DNA of 64,000 nt from positions 62,001 through 126,000 of the forward strand of contig NZ_JANBBE010000011.1 of the NCBI RefSeq assembly GCF_024648825.1, written 5' to 3'. A program made the translations under genes and the position numbers. Under the pieces are notes generated by a model that had not been told where the DNA came from, ran no database searches, and was given only the letters and a program-made list of their open reading frames with translations. Shown here piece by piece: positions 1 to 8,204 of this stretch (positions within the stretch are counted from its first letter, which is position 1; each line of letters starts with the position of its first letter). This DNA is from Lentzea californiensis. Its GTDB lineage: Bacteria; Actinomycetota; Actinomycetes; Mycobacteriales; Pseudonocardiaceae.

Positions 1-1
1 G

Positions 2-835
2 TCCGCTATCGACGTCAAGTTCACCGCACCGGACGGCGACGAGGACTCCGAGTCGGTTTGGGTCGCCCTGGTGTGGTTCGTCGTCGTCTTCGGCGTGGCC
101 TTCGTGGCGACGATGCTGGCCACCACCTACGGGCTGGGCGCACTGCTCAAGGCCGCCATCCGGCACGTGATCGCCGACCTGGGCAACAGCGTCCACCTGC
201 TCGGCCGGGCGTTGCCGCCGATGCTGTTCGTGACACTGTTCCTGTTCTTCACCGGCGAACTGTGGCAGGCGATGAACCAGCTGCGGTGGCCCCGCGTCAG
301 CCTGGTCGTGCTGCTGTTCGCCTCGATCACCGTGCTCGCGGCCGCCGCCCGGCTGCGCGACGAGATCGGCCGCGTGGAGCAGGACCTGCGGCCGGAGGTG
401 CTGAAGGTCGCGTGCAACGGCACACCACTGTCCGAGGTGGACATCGCCGAACCGTTGCCGCCCAAGCGGTTGAACGGCCGTCAGACGCGCAACCTGCTGG
501 TGATGCTCGCGATCAGGCAGCTGGTGCAGGCGGCGGTGATCGGGCTCGCGCTGTTCGCGTTCTTCGTGCTGCTGGGCCTGATCGTCGTGACGCCCCCGAT
601 CGCCGAGCAGTGGATCGGGTCGCCGCCGAACATGTCGCTGATCCCCGGCGTGCCGTCGGCGATGTTGCGCAACGCCACGCTGTTCGCGGCGTTCGGCAGC
701 ATGTACTTCTCGGTGACCTCGATGAGCGACGCCGAGCACCGGCGCCAGTTCTTCGCGCCGATGATCGAGAAGGTCGAGCGGACGCTGGAGGTCCGCGCGG
801 TGTACCTGGACGTCAGGGAGCGGGCTGCAGCGTGA
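2..835 (+). CDS. Membrane protein, 5' end outside window
   Basis: The reading frame is open from base 2, so the N-terminus lies before the window; 277 residues are visible. Four strongly hydrophobic segments can be seen, beginning near residues 22, 72, 98 and 178, separated by charged stretches that include a soluble loop at about residues 118-170. No catalytic motif or named family is recognised. The last 23 bp overlap the end of the convergent AraC-family gene. It is probably an integral membrane protein of unknown role; confidence is high that it is coding because codon third positions are almost all G or C. Confidence 0.75.
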   Translation, partial: SAIDVKFTAPDGDEDSESVWVALVWFVVVFGVAFVATMLATTYGLGALLKAAIRHVIADLGNSVHLLGRALPPMLFVTLFLFFTGELWQAMNQLRWPRVSLVVLLFASITVLAAAARLRDEIGRVEQDLRPEVLKVACNGTPLSEVDIAEPLPPKRLNGRQTRNLLVMLAIRQLVQAAVIGLALFAFFVLLGLIVVTPPIAEQWIGSPPNMSLIPGVPSAMLRNATLFAAFGSMYFSVTSMSDAEHRRQFFAPMIEKVERTLEVRAVYLDVRERAAA

Positions 836-1676
836 GCTTCGCGTCCCTGCTGGGCGGTGCGCCGAACTGGCGGCGGTACTCGCGGCTGAACTGCGACGGG
901 CTGTCGTAGCCGACCCGGTGGCTGACGCTCGTCACGTCGGAGTTCGTCGCGAGCAGCAACCTGGCCTCCTGCAGGCGGATCTGCTTCTGGAACTGGATCG
1001 GGCTCATCGCCGTGACGGCCTGGAAGTTGCGGTAGAACGCCGACTCGCTCATGCCCGCGATCCGCGCGACGTTCTCGACCTTGAACGACTCGGCGTAGTT
1101 CTCCCGGATCCACCGGACCGCCCTGGCGATGTGGCTCAGGCTGCTGTCCTGCGCGCCCAGTTGGCGGACGACGGCGCCCTGTTCGCCGGTCATGACCCGC
1201 CAGAGGATCTCCCGCTTGATCAGCGGGGCGAGCGCCCGCGCGTCCCTCGGCTGGTCGAGCAGGCGCGCGAGCCGGGTCACGGCGTCGATCAACTCGGGGG
1301 AGGCGTCGCTGACGGCCAGGCCCTCCGGGGTGCCCGCGGGCTTCGGGAGGTCGCCCGTCAGCAGCAGTTCGGCGACCAGGTCCGGTTCGAGGACCAGCCC
1401 GAGGCCGAGCGCGGGTTCCGACGGGCTGATGCCGACGTAGTTGCCGGTGATCGGCATGTCGATCGAGGCCACCAGGTACTGGCCGGCCCGGTAGTCGTAG
1501 ACGCGCTCGCCCAACGCGATGCGTTTGCGGCCTTGGGCGACGAACGCGAGGATCGTGCCGGACATCGACGGCGAGGGCGGGCCGCCTGCCGTGGTCCTCG
1601 ACACCAGGACGCCGTCGATGATCGTGGTCATGTCCGGCCGGGCATGCTTGGCGATCAGCGCGCGTAGTTCGTCCAC
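813..1676 (-). CDS. AraC family transcriptional regulator
   Basis: A 287-residue regulator starting at GTG. Residues ~15-165 resemble the AraC N-terminal (PF06719-type) cupin-like ligand domain, with the pattern FVAQGRKRIALGERVYDYRAG. Residues ~184-280 carry two helix-turn-helix units, including NVARIAGMSESAFYRNFQ and SVSHRVGYDSPSQFSREYRR, the family signature. Such proteins bind a small molecule and activate or repress neighbouring oxidoreductase genes. The nitroreductase ends 30 bp upstream on the same strand, so the two may be co-transcribed. The target and ligand are not readable from sequence. Confidence 0.9.
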   Translation of the reverse strand: MDELRALIAKHARPDMTTIIDGVLVSRTTAGGPPSPSMSGTILAFVAQGRKRIALGERVYDYRAGQYLVASIDMPITGNYVGISPSEPALGLGLVLEPDLVAELLLTGDLPKPAGTPEGLAVSDASPELIDAVTRLARLLDQPRDARALAPLIKREILWRVMTGEQGAVVRQLGAQDSSLSHIARAVRWIRENYAESFKVENVARIAGMSESAFYRNFQAVTAMSPIQFQKQIRLQEARLLLATNSDVTSVSHRVGYDSPSQFSREYRRQFGAPPSRDAKLTLQPAP

Positions 1677-1705
1677 GTTCCCGATGGTCCACGGTGGTGG
1701 GACGA

Positions 1706-2374
1706 TCAGGCAAGTCCGTCGGCGAACGTCAGTGCGTCTCCGAGCGGTTTGCGGCGCAGGTCCGGCACCTCGCAGTCGTCCGCCGGGTAGCCGATCGGGA
1801 AGAGGATGTACGGCCGCTCGCCGTCACGGCCGAGGAGGTCGGTCAGGAACGTCATCGGGTTCGGCGTGTGCGTCAGCGTCGCCAGGCCCATCGAGTGCAC
1901 TGCCGCGATGAAGAACCCGCACGCGATGCCGACGCTTTCGTTGGTGTAGTAGGTCTTCCTGCCGTCCTGCTGCTTCTGGGCGAACGCGACCACCAGCCAC
2001 GGTGCGATCTCCAGGAACTCCTTGTTCGCGTCGGTCTCCAGATGTGCCAGCGCCGCATGCCATTCCGGTAGCTCGCGCTCGTGGTAGAAGCGGCGTTCCT
2101 CTTCCTCGGCCGCCGCACGGATGCGGCGCTTGAGGTCCGGGTTCCGGGTGGCGACGAACCGCCACGGCTGCTGGTGCGCCCCGCTCGGAGCGGTGTTCGC
2201 GGCCATCACCGCGAGCTCGATCGCCTCGGCCGGCACGGGATCGGGGGAGAACCAGCGCACGGACCGGCGCGTGTCGAGCAGCCGGTGGAAGTCCCTGCCG
2301 CGGTCGAGTCCTTCCTCGATCGGCAGCCGGGCCGGGGTGAACGGGATGAACGGGTGGGTGTGCGGTCGGGTCAC
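1706..2374 (-). CDS. Nitroreductase family flavoprotein
   Basis: A nitroreductase-fold FMN enzyme (222 residues from the GTG at 2374; a TTG at 2416 would add 14 poorly conserved residues). Visible family features are RRSVRWFSPDPVP near the N-terminus (FMN phosphate contact), NTAPSGAHQQPW (FMN ring and substrate region) and a C-terminal GYPADD block. The layout, with a long helical insert EEEERRFYHERELPEWH, resembles the iodotyrosine-deiodinase-like subgroup, so a reductive dehalogenation or nitro-reduction role is possible; the substrate is unknown. It is divergent from a LysR regulator 71 bp away, the usual arrangement for a LysR-controlled oxidoreductase. Confidence 0.88.
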   Translation of the reverse strand: MTRPHTHPFIPFTPARLPIEEGLDRGRDFHRLLDTRRSVRWFSPDPVPAEAIELAVMAANTAPSGAHQQPWRFVATRNPDLKRRIRAAAEEEERRFYHERELPEWHAALAHLETDANKEFLEIAPWLVVAFAQKQQDGRKTYYTNESVGIACGFFIAAVHSMGLATLTHTPNPMTFLTDLLGRDGERPYILFPIGYPADDCEVPDLRRKPLGDALTFADGLA

Positions 2375-2445
2375 GGGTCGGACGATGCCCGGACTGCACT
2401 CTTTTGACCAGTTCAAGTTTCTTCGGTCAGTTATAAGCTCAACTC
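2375..2445. promoter_or_regulatory. Divergent promoter region, LysR/nitroreductase
   Basis: This 71 bp gap between the two divergent starts is markedly AT-rich for the window. It holds GTTATAAGCTCAAC at 2430-2443, which has GTT/AAC ends and the T-N11-A form expected for LysR-type binding. The site lies just before the LysR start and could serve autoregulation and nitroreductase control. Assignment rests on position and composition only. Confidence 0.4.
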
Positions 2446-3351
2446 ATGAATCTGCCCAACGTGACGCTGCGGCAGCTCGAATACCTGATCGCGGTGGCCG
2501 AGACGGGCTCGCTGACCGCGGCCGCCGCGCGGTGCCACGTGTCGCAGGGCGCGATCTCGTTGGCGCTGAGCGAACTGGAACGGGTGCTGGACCTGCGACT
2601 GGTCGTCCGGTCGCCACGCAGAGGAGCGGCGCTGACGGCGGCGGGCGTGCGGGTGCTCGCGGACGCCCGCCGCGTCGTCGGGGCCATGGGCGACCTCGGT
2701 GCCGAGGCACGTGGTCTGAGCCGGCAGGTCAGCGGCGTGCTGACGGTCGGCTGCTACGCGCCGATCGCGCCGTTCCACCTGCCCGCGGTGATCGCGACGT
2801 TCGAACGCGCGCACCCCGAGGTGTCCGTGCGGTTCGTGGAGGGCAGCCTGCCGGAGATCGGCGAAGACCTGATCACCGGGCGGTGCGAGATCGCGTTCCT
2901 CTACGACCAGGACCTGGTGCCCGGCATCGCCACCAGGACGTTGTACGACCAGCCGCCCAAGGTGCTGCTACCGGCCGGGCACCGCCTGCGCCGGCGGCGT
3001 GCGGTGGCTCTGCGCGAACTCGCGGACGATCCGTTCGTGCTGCTGGACGTTCCGCCGAGCGAGCGCTACTTCCGTTCGGTGTTCACAGCGGCCGGCGTCG
3101 AGATGGTCGTGGCGCACCGGGCGCGCAGCTTCGAACTGGCGCGATCCCTGGTGGCGCGCGGCATCGGCTACTCGATCACCGTCCAGCAGCCCGCGCTCTC
3201 CACGTCGTACGAAGGGCTGGAGGTGGTCACAGTGGCGCTGCGCGACGACGTGCCGACCACGCCCGTGGTGCTCGGCTGGGCGGCCGGCGGACCGCTCACG
3301 CGTCGTGCACAAGCGTTCGCCGACCACTGCGCCGCGCTGTTCGCCGTCTAG
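2446..3351 (+). CDS. LysR family transcriptional regulator
   Basis: A 301-residue LysR-type regulator. The winged helix at residues 1-60 contains LRQLEYLIAVAETGSLTAAAARCHVSQGAISLALSELE-type spacing (helix-turn-helix at ~18-40). Residues ~90-300 form the periplasmic-binding-protein-like effector domain, beginning at VLTVGCYAPIAPFHLP. The ATG lies 71 bp from the divergent nitroreductase start, which is the likely regulated gene. Its stop codon shares a CTAG palindrome with the stop of the next, convergent gene. The effector is unknown. Confidence 0.93.
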   Translation: MNLPNVTLRQLEYLIAVAETGSLTAAAARCHVSQGAISLALSELERVLDLRLVVRSPRRGAALTAAGVRVLADARRVVGAMGDLGAEARGLSRQVSGVLTVGCYAPIAPFHLPAVIATFERAHPEVSVRFVEGSLPEIGEDLITGRCEIAFLYDQDLVPGIATRTLYDQPPKVLLPAGHRLRRRRAVALRELADDPFVLLDVPPSERYFRSVFTAAGVEMVVAHRARSFELARSLVARGIGYSITVQQPALSTSYEGLEVVTVALRDDVPTTPVVLGWAAGGPLTRRAQAFADHCAALFAV

Positions 3352-4337
3352 ATCGCTTGCGCGATGGCGATGTTGCCCGCCAGCCGGTCCCCGGCCTCGT
3401 AGATCATGTACTCGCGGCCCTGGTAGGTGCCGAAGGAGGGCGCGGCCGACCTGCCGTTGTCCGGTGCTCCGGACAGCGAGTCGTGGAAGACGCCCAGGTG
3501 CCTGCGCAGCGAGAAGTCGCGGCCCACCTCGGTGATCAGGATGTTGCCGCCGCTGCCGCGGTCGGTGTTGTACACGACGTAGACGCTGTTGTTGCGGAAC
3601 AACAGGTGCGGGCCGCCGATGTTGACCGCGCCCACGTCCTGGTGCCGTACGAGCGGGGCCTGCGCGAAGGTCCAGTCACGGGCGTTCGCCGACCAGCCCC
3701 AGCCGATGTCCCGCCGGTTCGTCGTGTTGTTGAGCATGAACACCATCACGTACCGGGCGTTGCGCGACGGCAGGTCGTGCCGGAACACCCTGGCGTAGGA
3801 GGTCTCCGTGGTCCCGGCGGGCAGCAGGCGCGTGGACAGGACCTCCTTCTCGTAGGAGAAGTGGATGCCGTCGGCGGAACTGGCCAGCCGGGTCACGGTG
3901 TTCTCGCCGTGGAAGTACAGGTACATGCGCTTGGCGTCGTCGTTCCACATCGCGTGCGGCGACGACACGTGCGACACGGAGTACTCGCCGGGCCAGTTCC
4001 GCGTGATGATCGGGTTTCCGGCGTACTCGGTGAACTCCTCGTCCAGCGAGTTCGCGTACGCCAGGCAGATGCCGCCGGGGGCGTCGTGCGGCGCGTAGTA
4101 GAGGTAGTACGCGGCGAGCGCGCCGGGGATCCGGTCCTTCGTGCCTCGGATCGTGGGGAAGATCAGTTCGCCGGTGGGGTTGTAGCGGAGCTTGCTCTTG
4201 ACCAGGGCGAGCCTGCGGTAGCGGTAGTCCGGGAATCCCGCGGGTGCGGCGGCGGCCTGGGGTGCCGCCCCGGCGCTCGCTGCCAGCAAGGCCGCGCCCG
4301 CGGTCCCGAGCAGCAGTTGTCGGCGGTTCGGTGTCAT
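3348..4337 (-). CDS. Secreted beta-propeller glycoside hydrolase-like protein
   Basis: The product has 329 residues starting at the ATG at 4337, preceded by AGGAG. A longer frame exists but this start is followed directly by a Tat-like leader (PNRRQLLLGTAGAALLAASAGA). The mature part has repeated short beta-strand blocks with Trp/Asp/His such as SSPHAMWNDD, NIGGPHLLFRNN and APSFGTYQGREYMIYEAG, the pattern of five-bladed propeller glycosidases (GH43/GH62/GH117-like). Catalytic acids cannot be fixed by eye. It is probably an extracellular polysaccharide-acting enzyme, but could be a non-catalytic propeller. Confidence 0.72.
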   Translation of the reverse strand: MTPNRRQLLLGTAGAALLAASAGAAPQAAAAPAGFPDYRYRRLALVKSKLRYNPTGELIFPTIRGTKDRIPGALAAYYLYYAPHDAPGGICLAYANSLDEEFTEYAGNPIITRNWPGEYSVSHVSSPHAMWNDDAKRMYLYFHGENTVTRLASSADGIHFSYEKEVLSTRLLPAGTTETSYARVFRHDLPSRNARYVMVFMLNNTTNRRDIGWGWSANARDWTFAQAPLVRHQDVGAVNIGGPHLLFRNNSVYVVYNTDRGSGGNILITEVGRDFSLRRHLGVFHDSLSGAPDNGRSAAPSFGTYQGREYMIYEAGDRLAGNIAIAQAI

Positions 4338-4593
4338 GAGAACGCTCCTTTGCGTCGAGGACTCCGACGTTCCGGACGGTAGGGGGTGAGGATGTGGTGG
4401 AACAAGGCTGTAATACGAATTATCAGCTTGGATCGCATGATCACCGGGTGCGGCCGGCTCCTTGAACGACCCTGTGAATCCGATTTGCCAAGTGAAGAAG
4501 AAAGAAGAATTCACGGTTCAGTCGAGATGTGATCGACGGTATGGTCCAGACCAGGTGGGCGTCCAATCGAGACGGTGCGCGGAGGAGTCGGCC
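4338..4593. promoter_or_regulatory. AT-richer intergenic region with dre-like site
   Basis: This region separates the secreted propeller gene (leftward) from the LuxR operon (rightward). It is unusually AT-rich around 4405-4430 and 4495-4515, as expected for two divergent promoters. TGGTCCAGACCA at 4542-4553 matches the core of the actinobacterial DasR operator (TGGTCTAGACCA) at 11 of 12 positions. No terminator or RNA structure is obvious. Confidence 0.4.
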
Positions 4594-4722
4594 ATGCCGT
4601 GTTTCTGCTGCTCAGATCCATTGATCAAATCTGTTCGCCGGACGAGAACAATGGTGGGAGAAAGTCGCGCCGCGTATCAATTGGCGACTGTGATCCGGGC
4701 GCGGAAGGACGCCGTCGAATGA
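4594..4722 (+). CDS. Small ORF, 42 aa, translationally coupled to LuxR gene
   Basis: A 42-codon frame beginning MPCFCCSDPL and rich in Arg/Lys after residue 11. It has one of the best ribosome sites in the window (GGAGGAG at 4581-4587, six bases before ATG) and its TGA overlaps the ATG of the next gene as ATGA. It may encode a small Cys-rich protein or act as a leader that feeds ribosomes to the regulator, which lacks its own clear Shine-Dalgarno. No homologue is recognised. Coding status is inferred from the ribosome site and the overlap only. Confidence 0.45.
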   Translation: MPCFCCSDPLIKSVRRTRTMVGESRAAYQLATVIRARKDAVE

Positions 4723-5798
4723 CGAACAACGGCCCGCTCCGGTGTGAATTGGTCCGGAATGGGCCGGGTGTGCTCACCGGCCGGGCGGAGGCGGTCGCCA
4801 CCGCACGACAGGCGCTGACGGCGGAGCCGCTGGACGACGACACGTTCTGGCAGGCGGTGCTGGTCCTCACCTACGCCGACGAACTCGAGCTGGCCCAACG
4901 GCACTGGATCGCCGCCACCGGCGTCAGCCGCGACGTGCACGACCTGCTCGGTGGCCGGATCATGCTGCTGCGCGGCGATCCTCGCGCGGCGGGCCGGCTG
5001 CTCGGCCGGGACGTCCGCCCGCGGCTTCGCGTCGTCGCGGCCGCGTGGCTGGTCCTCGCGCTCACCGAGACAGGGGAACTCGGCAGGGCACGCGCTGTGC
5101 TGGAGGCCGAACATGCCCCGGACAGCGCCGAACTGCGCTTCGCCCGCGGCCGGCTCCTGCTGGCGGAGGGACAGAGCGCTGCGGCACTGGACGAGTTCCT
5201 TGAGTGCGGGCGGCTCCTCGCGGCGTCGGACGTCGTGAATCCAGCGGTGCTGCCGTGGCGGTCGTGGGCCGCACTGGCCGCCGTGGATCAGGGAGATCTC
5301 GTGCTCGCGCGCATCTGCGCCGACAAGGACCTGGTCGCGGCCAGACGCTGGGGTGCGCCACGGGGCATCGGACTCGCGCTGCACGCCTCGGCGCTGGCGC
5401 GCGGCGGTGACGACGTCCTGCTCGAAGAAGCGATCACCCTCCTGGGGCGGACCTCCGAGGCTTTTCGCGCGCGGCACGACCTGGCGCAGCTCCTGCTGGC
5501 GCGCGGAGAGGTCGAGCGCGCCCGCAAGCACGCGCGGCACCTGCGTACTTGTCCACAGTGGACGCAAGCTGCGGACGCGCTGACGTCGAGGCTGTTGCGC
5601 AACAACGGCGAGTCCGCGTTGAGCGCACAGGAACGCAGAATCGCCCTGCTGGCCAGGGCGGGCCGGTCGAACCGCGAGATCGCCGCCGAGCTGGGCCTGA
5701 CGTTGCGCACCGTCGAGTTCCACCTCACCCGCGTCTACCGCAAGATGGGCGTGGCGGGCAGGCCAGGGCTGCGCCGGGCGTTCGTCCCGACGGCGTGA
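4719..5798 (+). CDS. LuxR-type regulator with TPR-like sensor region (first of pair)
   Basis: A 359-residue protein starting at ATG 4719 (ATGA overlap with the upstream mini-ORF). Residues ~1-290 are Ala/Leu-rich helical repeats like the TPR half of large LAL regulators, but no ATPase domain or Walker motif is present. The C-terminus (~300-352) is a LuxR/GerE helix-turn-helix: LSAQERRIALLARAG, SNREIAAELGLTLRTVEFHLTRVYRKMG. The next gene is a paralogue with the same layout, starting inside this gene's stop. The secreted trio just downstream is the natural candidate target. Ligand unknown. Confidence 0.85.
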   Translation: MTNNGPLRCELVRNGPGVLTGRAEAVATARQALTAEPLDDDTFWQAVLVLTYADELELAQRHWIAATGVSRDVHDLLGGRIMLLRGDPRAAGRLLGRDVRPRLRVVAAAWLVLALTETGELGRARAVLEAEHAPDSAELRFARGRLLLAEGQSAAALDEFLECGRLLAASDVVNPAVLPWRSWAALAAVDQGDLVLARICADKDLVAARRWGAPRGIGLALHASALARGGDDVLLEEAITLLGRTSEAFRARHDLAQLLLARGEVERARKHARHLRTCPQWTQAADALTSRLLRNNGESALSAQERRIALLARAGRSNREIAAELGLTLRTVEFHLTRVYRKMGVAGRPGLRRAFVPTA

Positions 5799-6979
5799 AC
5801 GTGCCGGCCCCGGGCCATGAGTGCCGGGCGGCCGTCGCGGCGGATCTGCTGGCGGCGGGGGAGAACTGGACCGACGCCGTCCAGGCGGCCGAGCAGGCGC
5901 TGGAATCGCCTGCCTGCAGGACGAACGCGCGGTGCGTGTCGCGGGCGCTGGGCACGCTGGTCTGCGCGGGAGAGCTTGCCGCCGCCGACGCGCACAGTCT
6001 CGCCCTGCTCGACGAGAGACCCGGTGACCAGGTGCTGGCAGACCACGTGGTGCTCGCCCAGGCCTGCGTCGCGCGCCGAACCGGTGACCTCCCGAGGTGC
6101 TCGTCGCTGCTCGCTCTGCTGCGGCACAACGGCATCACCGCCGAGATCCGGCCGGTCGTGCTGCTCTCGACGGTGGAACTGCTCATAACCCGTGGGCAAC
6201 TCCGGGAGGCCGAAGCCCTGCTCATCCACGACGCCGGCGGTCCGCTGTTCCTCGCGGCCGAGGCGGCGGTGGCGATGGCACTGGACCACCCGCGGGACGC
6301 CCTGGACGGCTACCTCGCGTGCGGCAGAGAGGCCGGTGTCGGCAACCCCGCCGTGCTGCCGTGGCGTTCGCTGGCGGCACGCGCCGCGCTGGCGTGCGGC
6401 GACACCGCGGAAGCCCTGCGCCTGGCGTGGGAGGAACACGCTGCCGCGACTCGCTGGGGTGAACCCAGGGCGCTCGGCTGGAGCCTGTCCGCGATCGCGG
6501 CGGCGAGCCCTCCTGACGGCGAGGACCTGGTGGTCTACGAACGTGCGATCCGCCTGCTGGACATGGCACATGCCCGGACGGAGCTCGCGGAAGTGCTGTG
6601 CGACTACGGCGATCGCCTCACCGCACACGGCAAACAGGCTGCGGCACACGAGATCTACACCCGAGCGCGTGCCACGGCCCTCGACGTCGGCGGCCCCGTT
6701 CTGCTGCGGCGCATCGACGAAGCCGCGTGCGGTGTCGCGGCGCCGGTGCTGACCCCCGCCGAGGCCGAGGTCGCCCGGTTCGCGTGCGCGGGCCTGAACA
6801 ACAGGGAGATCGCGTCCCGGCTCGCGATGGCGACGCGGACCGTCGAGCTGCACCTGACCAGGGTCTACCGCAAGCTCGACCTGTCCGGCCGCCGGGAGTT
6901 GAAGGCCACCAGGTGGGCCTGGCTCCACGAGGGAACTTTGCGGACCGACCGTGGTGCCCTGGGAGGCCACTCCGGGTGA
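5795..6979 (+). CDS. LuxR-type regulator with TPR-like sensor region (second of pair)
   Basis: A 394-residue paralogue of the preceding gene, starting at the GTG that overlaps its TGA (GTGA). Helical repeats fill residues ~1-310, including VGNPAVLPWRSLAARAALACGD, which matches VVNPAVLPWRSWAALAAVDQGD in the first copy. The LuxR helix-turn-helix is C-terminal (LTPAEAEVARFACAGLNNRE, then MATRTVELHLTRVYRKLDL). The overlap implies near-equal synthesis of the two proteins, so a heterodimer is plausible but unproved. Thirty bases downstream begins the thaumatin-like gene. Confidence 0.85.
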   Translation: MNVPAPGHECRAAVAADLLAAGENWTDAVQAAEQALESPACRTNARCVSRALGTLVCAGELAAADAHSLALLDERPGDQVLADHVVLAQACVARRTGDLPRCSSLLALLRHNGITAEIRPVVLLSTVELLITRGQLREAEALLIHDAGGPLFLAAEAAVAMALDHPRDALDGYLACGREAGVGNPAVLPWRSLAARAALACGDTAEALRLAWEEHAAATRWGEPRALGWSLSAIAAASPPDGEDLVVYERAIRLLDMAHARTELAEVLCDYGDRLTAHGKQAAAHEIYTRARATALDVGGPVLLRRIDEAACGVAAPVLTPAEAEVARFACAGLNNREIASRLAMATRTVELHLTRVYRKLDLSGRRELKATRWAWLHEGTLRTDRGALGGHSG

Positions 6980-7009
6980 TCGTGGAGGCCTGAGGGAGGG
7001 AGCCCGCAG

Positions 7010-7750
7010 ATGCTCACACGACTACTCGCGGCCTTGTTCGCACTCACCTTCGCCGTCTCCGGCGTGCCGACCGCGAACGCGGCGGTCGACCACACGGTCA
7101 CCCTGGTCAACAACACCGGTCAGACGATCTGGGTGGGCAGCACCGTCAACGCCGACGGTTCCAAGGCGTTGGCGAACCTGCCCACGCTGCGCCACGGCCA
7201 GTCCGCGACCATCACGATCCCCGAGACCGCCTCGCCGGGCCACTGGCGCGGCACGTTATTCGCCCGGCAGGGGTGCACCGGGACGTCCGGTGCGAACTTC
7301 CGTTGCGCGGTCGGGGACTGCGGTGTGCAGGCCGCCCGGTGCGTCACCGGCGAACAGCCGGCCAGCCTCGCCGAGTTCAACTTCGACACCCGCGACCGGC
7401 TCGCCCCCTGGTACAACGTCAGCTACGTCAACGCCTTCTCCGTGCCGGTGACCATCACCCCGGTGAACGCCTCGGTACCACCGGGTTCCACGTCGTGCGG
7501 TACCGCCGGTTGCCCGGAGAACCTGCTGCCGTACTGCAACCCCGCGTACGTCAAGTACGGCGCCAACGGTCAGCGCATCAACTGCGTCAACCCCAACCGC
7601 GACGCGCAGACCGACTACAGCAACACCATCAAGTCCCGTTGCCCCAAGGCCTACGCGTGGTCCAAGCAGGACACCGAGCCCGGCAACCAGACCGTGTACC
7701 AGTGCGCGAACTGCAGCGGTTTCAGGGTCACGTTCAACTCCGTGGCCTGA
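7010..7750 (+). CDS. Secreted thaumatin-like (PR-5 family) protein
   Basis: A 246-residue protein with a Sec signal peptide (cleavage near ANA-AVDH, residue ~24). The mature protein begins VTLVNNTGQTIWVG, the thaumatin opening strand. It is Cys-rich (about eleven Cys), and has GHWRGTLFARQGC, NFRCAVGDCG, AEFNFDTRDRLAPWYNVSYV and CPKAYAWSKQD, each aligning with thaumatin/PR-5 landmarks (GRIWGRTGC, DCGG, AEF, YDISxVDG, CPxAYSYAxDD). In plants and fungi these are antifungal or glucan-active proteins; the bacterial role is unknown. The ribosome site is GAGGGAGGG. It heads a three-gene run of secreted proteins. Confidence 0.88.
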   Translation: MLTRLLAALFALTFAVSGVPTANAAVDHTVTLVNNTGQTIWVGSTVNADGSKALANLPTLRHGQSATITIPETASPGHWRGTLFARQGCTGTSGANFRCAVGDCGVQAARCVTGEQPASLAEFNFDTRDRLAPWYNVSYVNAFSVPVTITPVNASVPPGSTSCGTAGCPENLLPYCNPAYVKYGANGQRINCVNPNRDAQTDYSNTIKSRCPKAYAWSKQDTEPGNQTVYQCANCSGFRVTFNSVA

Positions 7751-7771
7751 CCCACCCCTGAAAGGAAGACC

Positions 7772-8149
7772 ATGAAGTCCAAGGTGCTCGGCGCCGTCGC
7801 GTCGGCCGCGGTCCTGTCCTTCGTCTTCTCCGGCACCGCCTCCGCGGTCAGCGGCACCGCCAGCTACTACAACGACGCCGGTTACGGCGCCTGCGGCACC
7901 AGGATCAACGCCGCGACCGAACTGCTGGTCGCGGCACCCGCCGCGCTGTGGACGACGCCCAACCCGAACAACGACCCGCTGTGCCGCAAGTCCATCCGGG
8001 TCACGCACAACGGCCGCACGATCACCGTGCCCATCAAGGACAAGTGCCCCAGCTGCGCGAGCAACAAGATCGACCTCAGCCAGCCCGCGTTCTCCCGGCT
8101 GGCCGACACGTCGCTCGGCATCATCTCCGTGACCTGGGAAATCGTCTGA
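7772..8149 (+). CDS. Secreted double-psi beta-barrel (RlpA/barwin-like) protein
   Basis: 125 residues with a Sec leader (cleaved near SASA/VSG, residue ~26). The mature part GTASYYNDAGYGACGT, then VPIKDKCPSCASNKIDLSQPAFSRLAD is the double-psi beta-barrel pattern shared by Streptomyces papain inhibitor, RlpA, expansins and plant barwin/PR-4. Conserved Asp in DLS and paired Cys are present. Streptomyces relatives inhibit cysteine proteases and are transglutaminase substrates; that role here is only inference. It sits 21 bp after the thaumatin-like gene with a good ribosome site (AAAGGAAG), so is co-transcribed with it. Confidence 0.85.
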   Translation: MKSKVLGAVASAAVLSFVFSGTASAVSGTASYYNDAGYGACGTRINAATELLVAAPAALWTTPNPNNDPLCRKSIRVTHNGRTITVPIKDKCPSCASNKIDLSQPAFSRLADTSLGIISVTWEIV

Positions 8150-8164
8150 CGCCGTCCAAGTCGG

Positions 8165-8184
8165 GGGAGGAGCCGGCTCCTCCC
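8165..8184. other. Perfect 20-bp palindrome between secreted genes
   Basis: GGGAGGAGCCGGCTCCTCCC reads the same on both strands and can fold into an 8-bp GC stem with a four-base loop. It lies between the second and third genes of the secreted trio. It could be a partial terminator or an mRNA-stabilising stem that sets relative expression of the CAP gene. There is no T-tract. Confidence 0.5.
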
Positions 8185-8204
8185 GTCTCCACAGGAGATC
8201 AACC

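Noticed and set aside
2121-4382. Long plus-strand frame through LysR and the secreted propeller gene
   Set aside because: It is out of phase with clear LysR homology and antisense to the secreted gene; low-complexity product.
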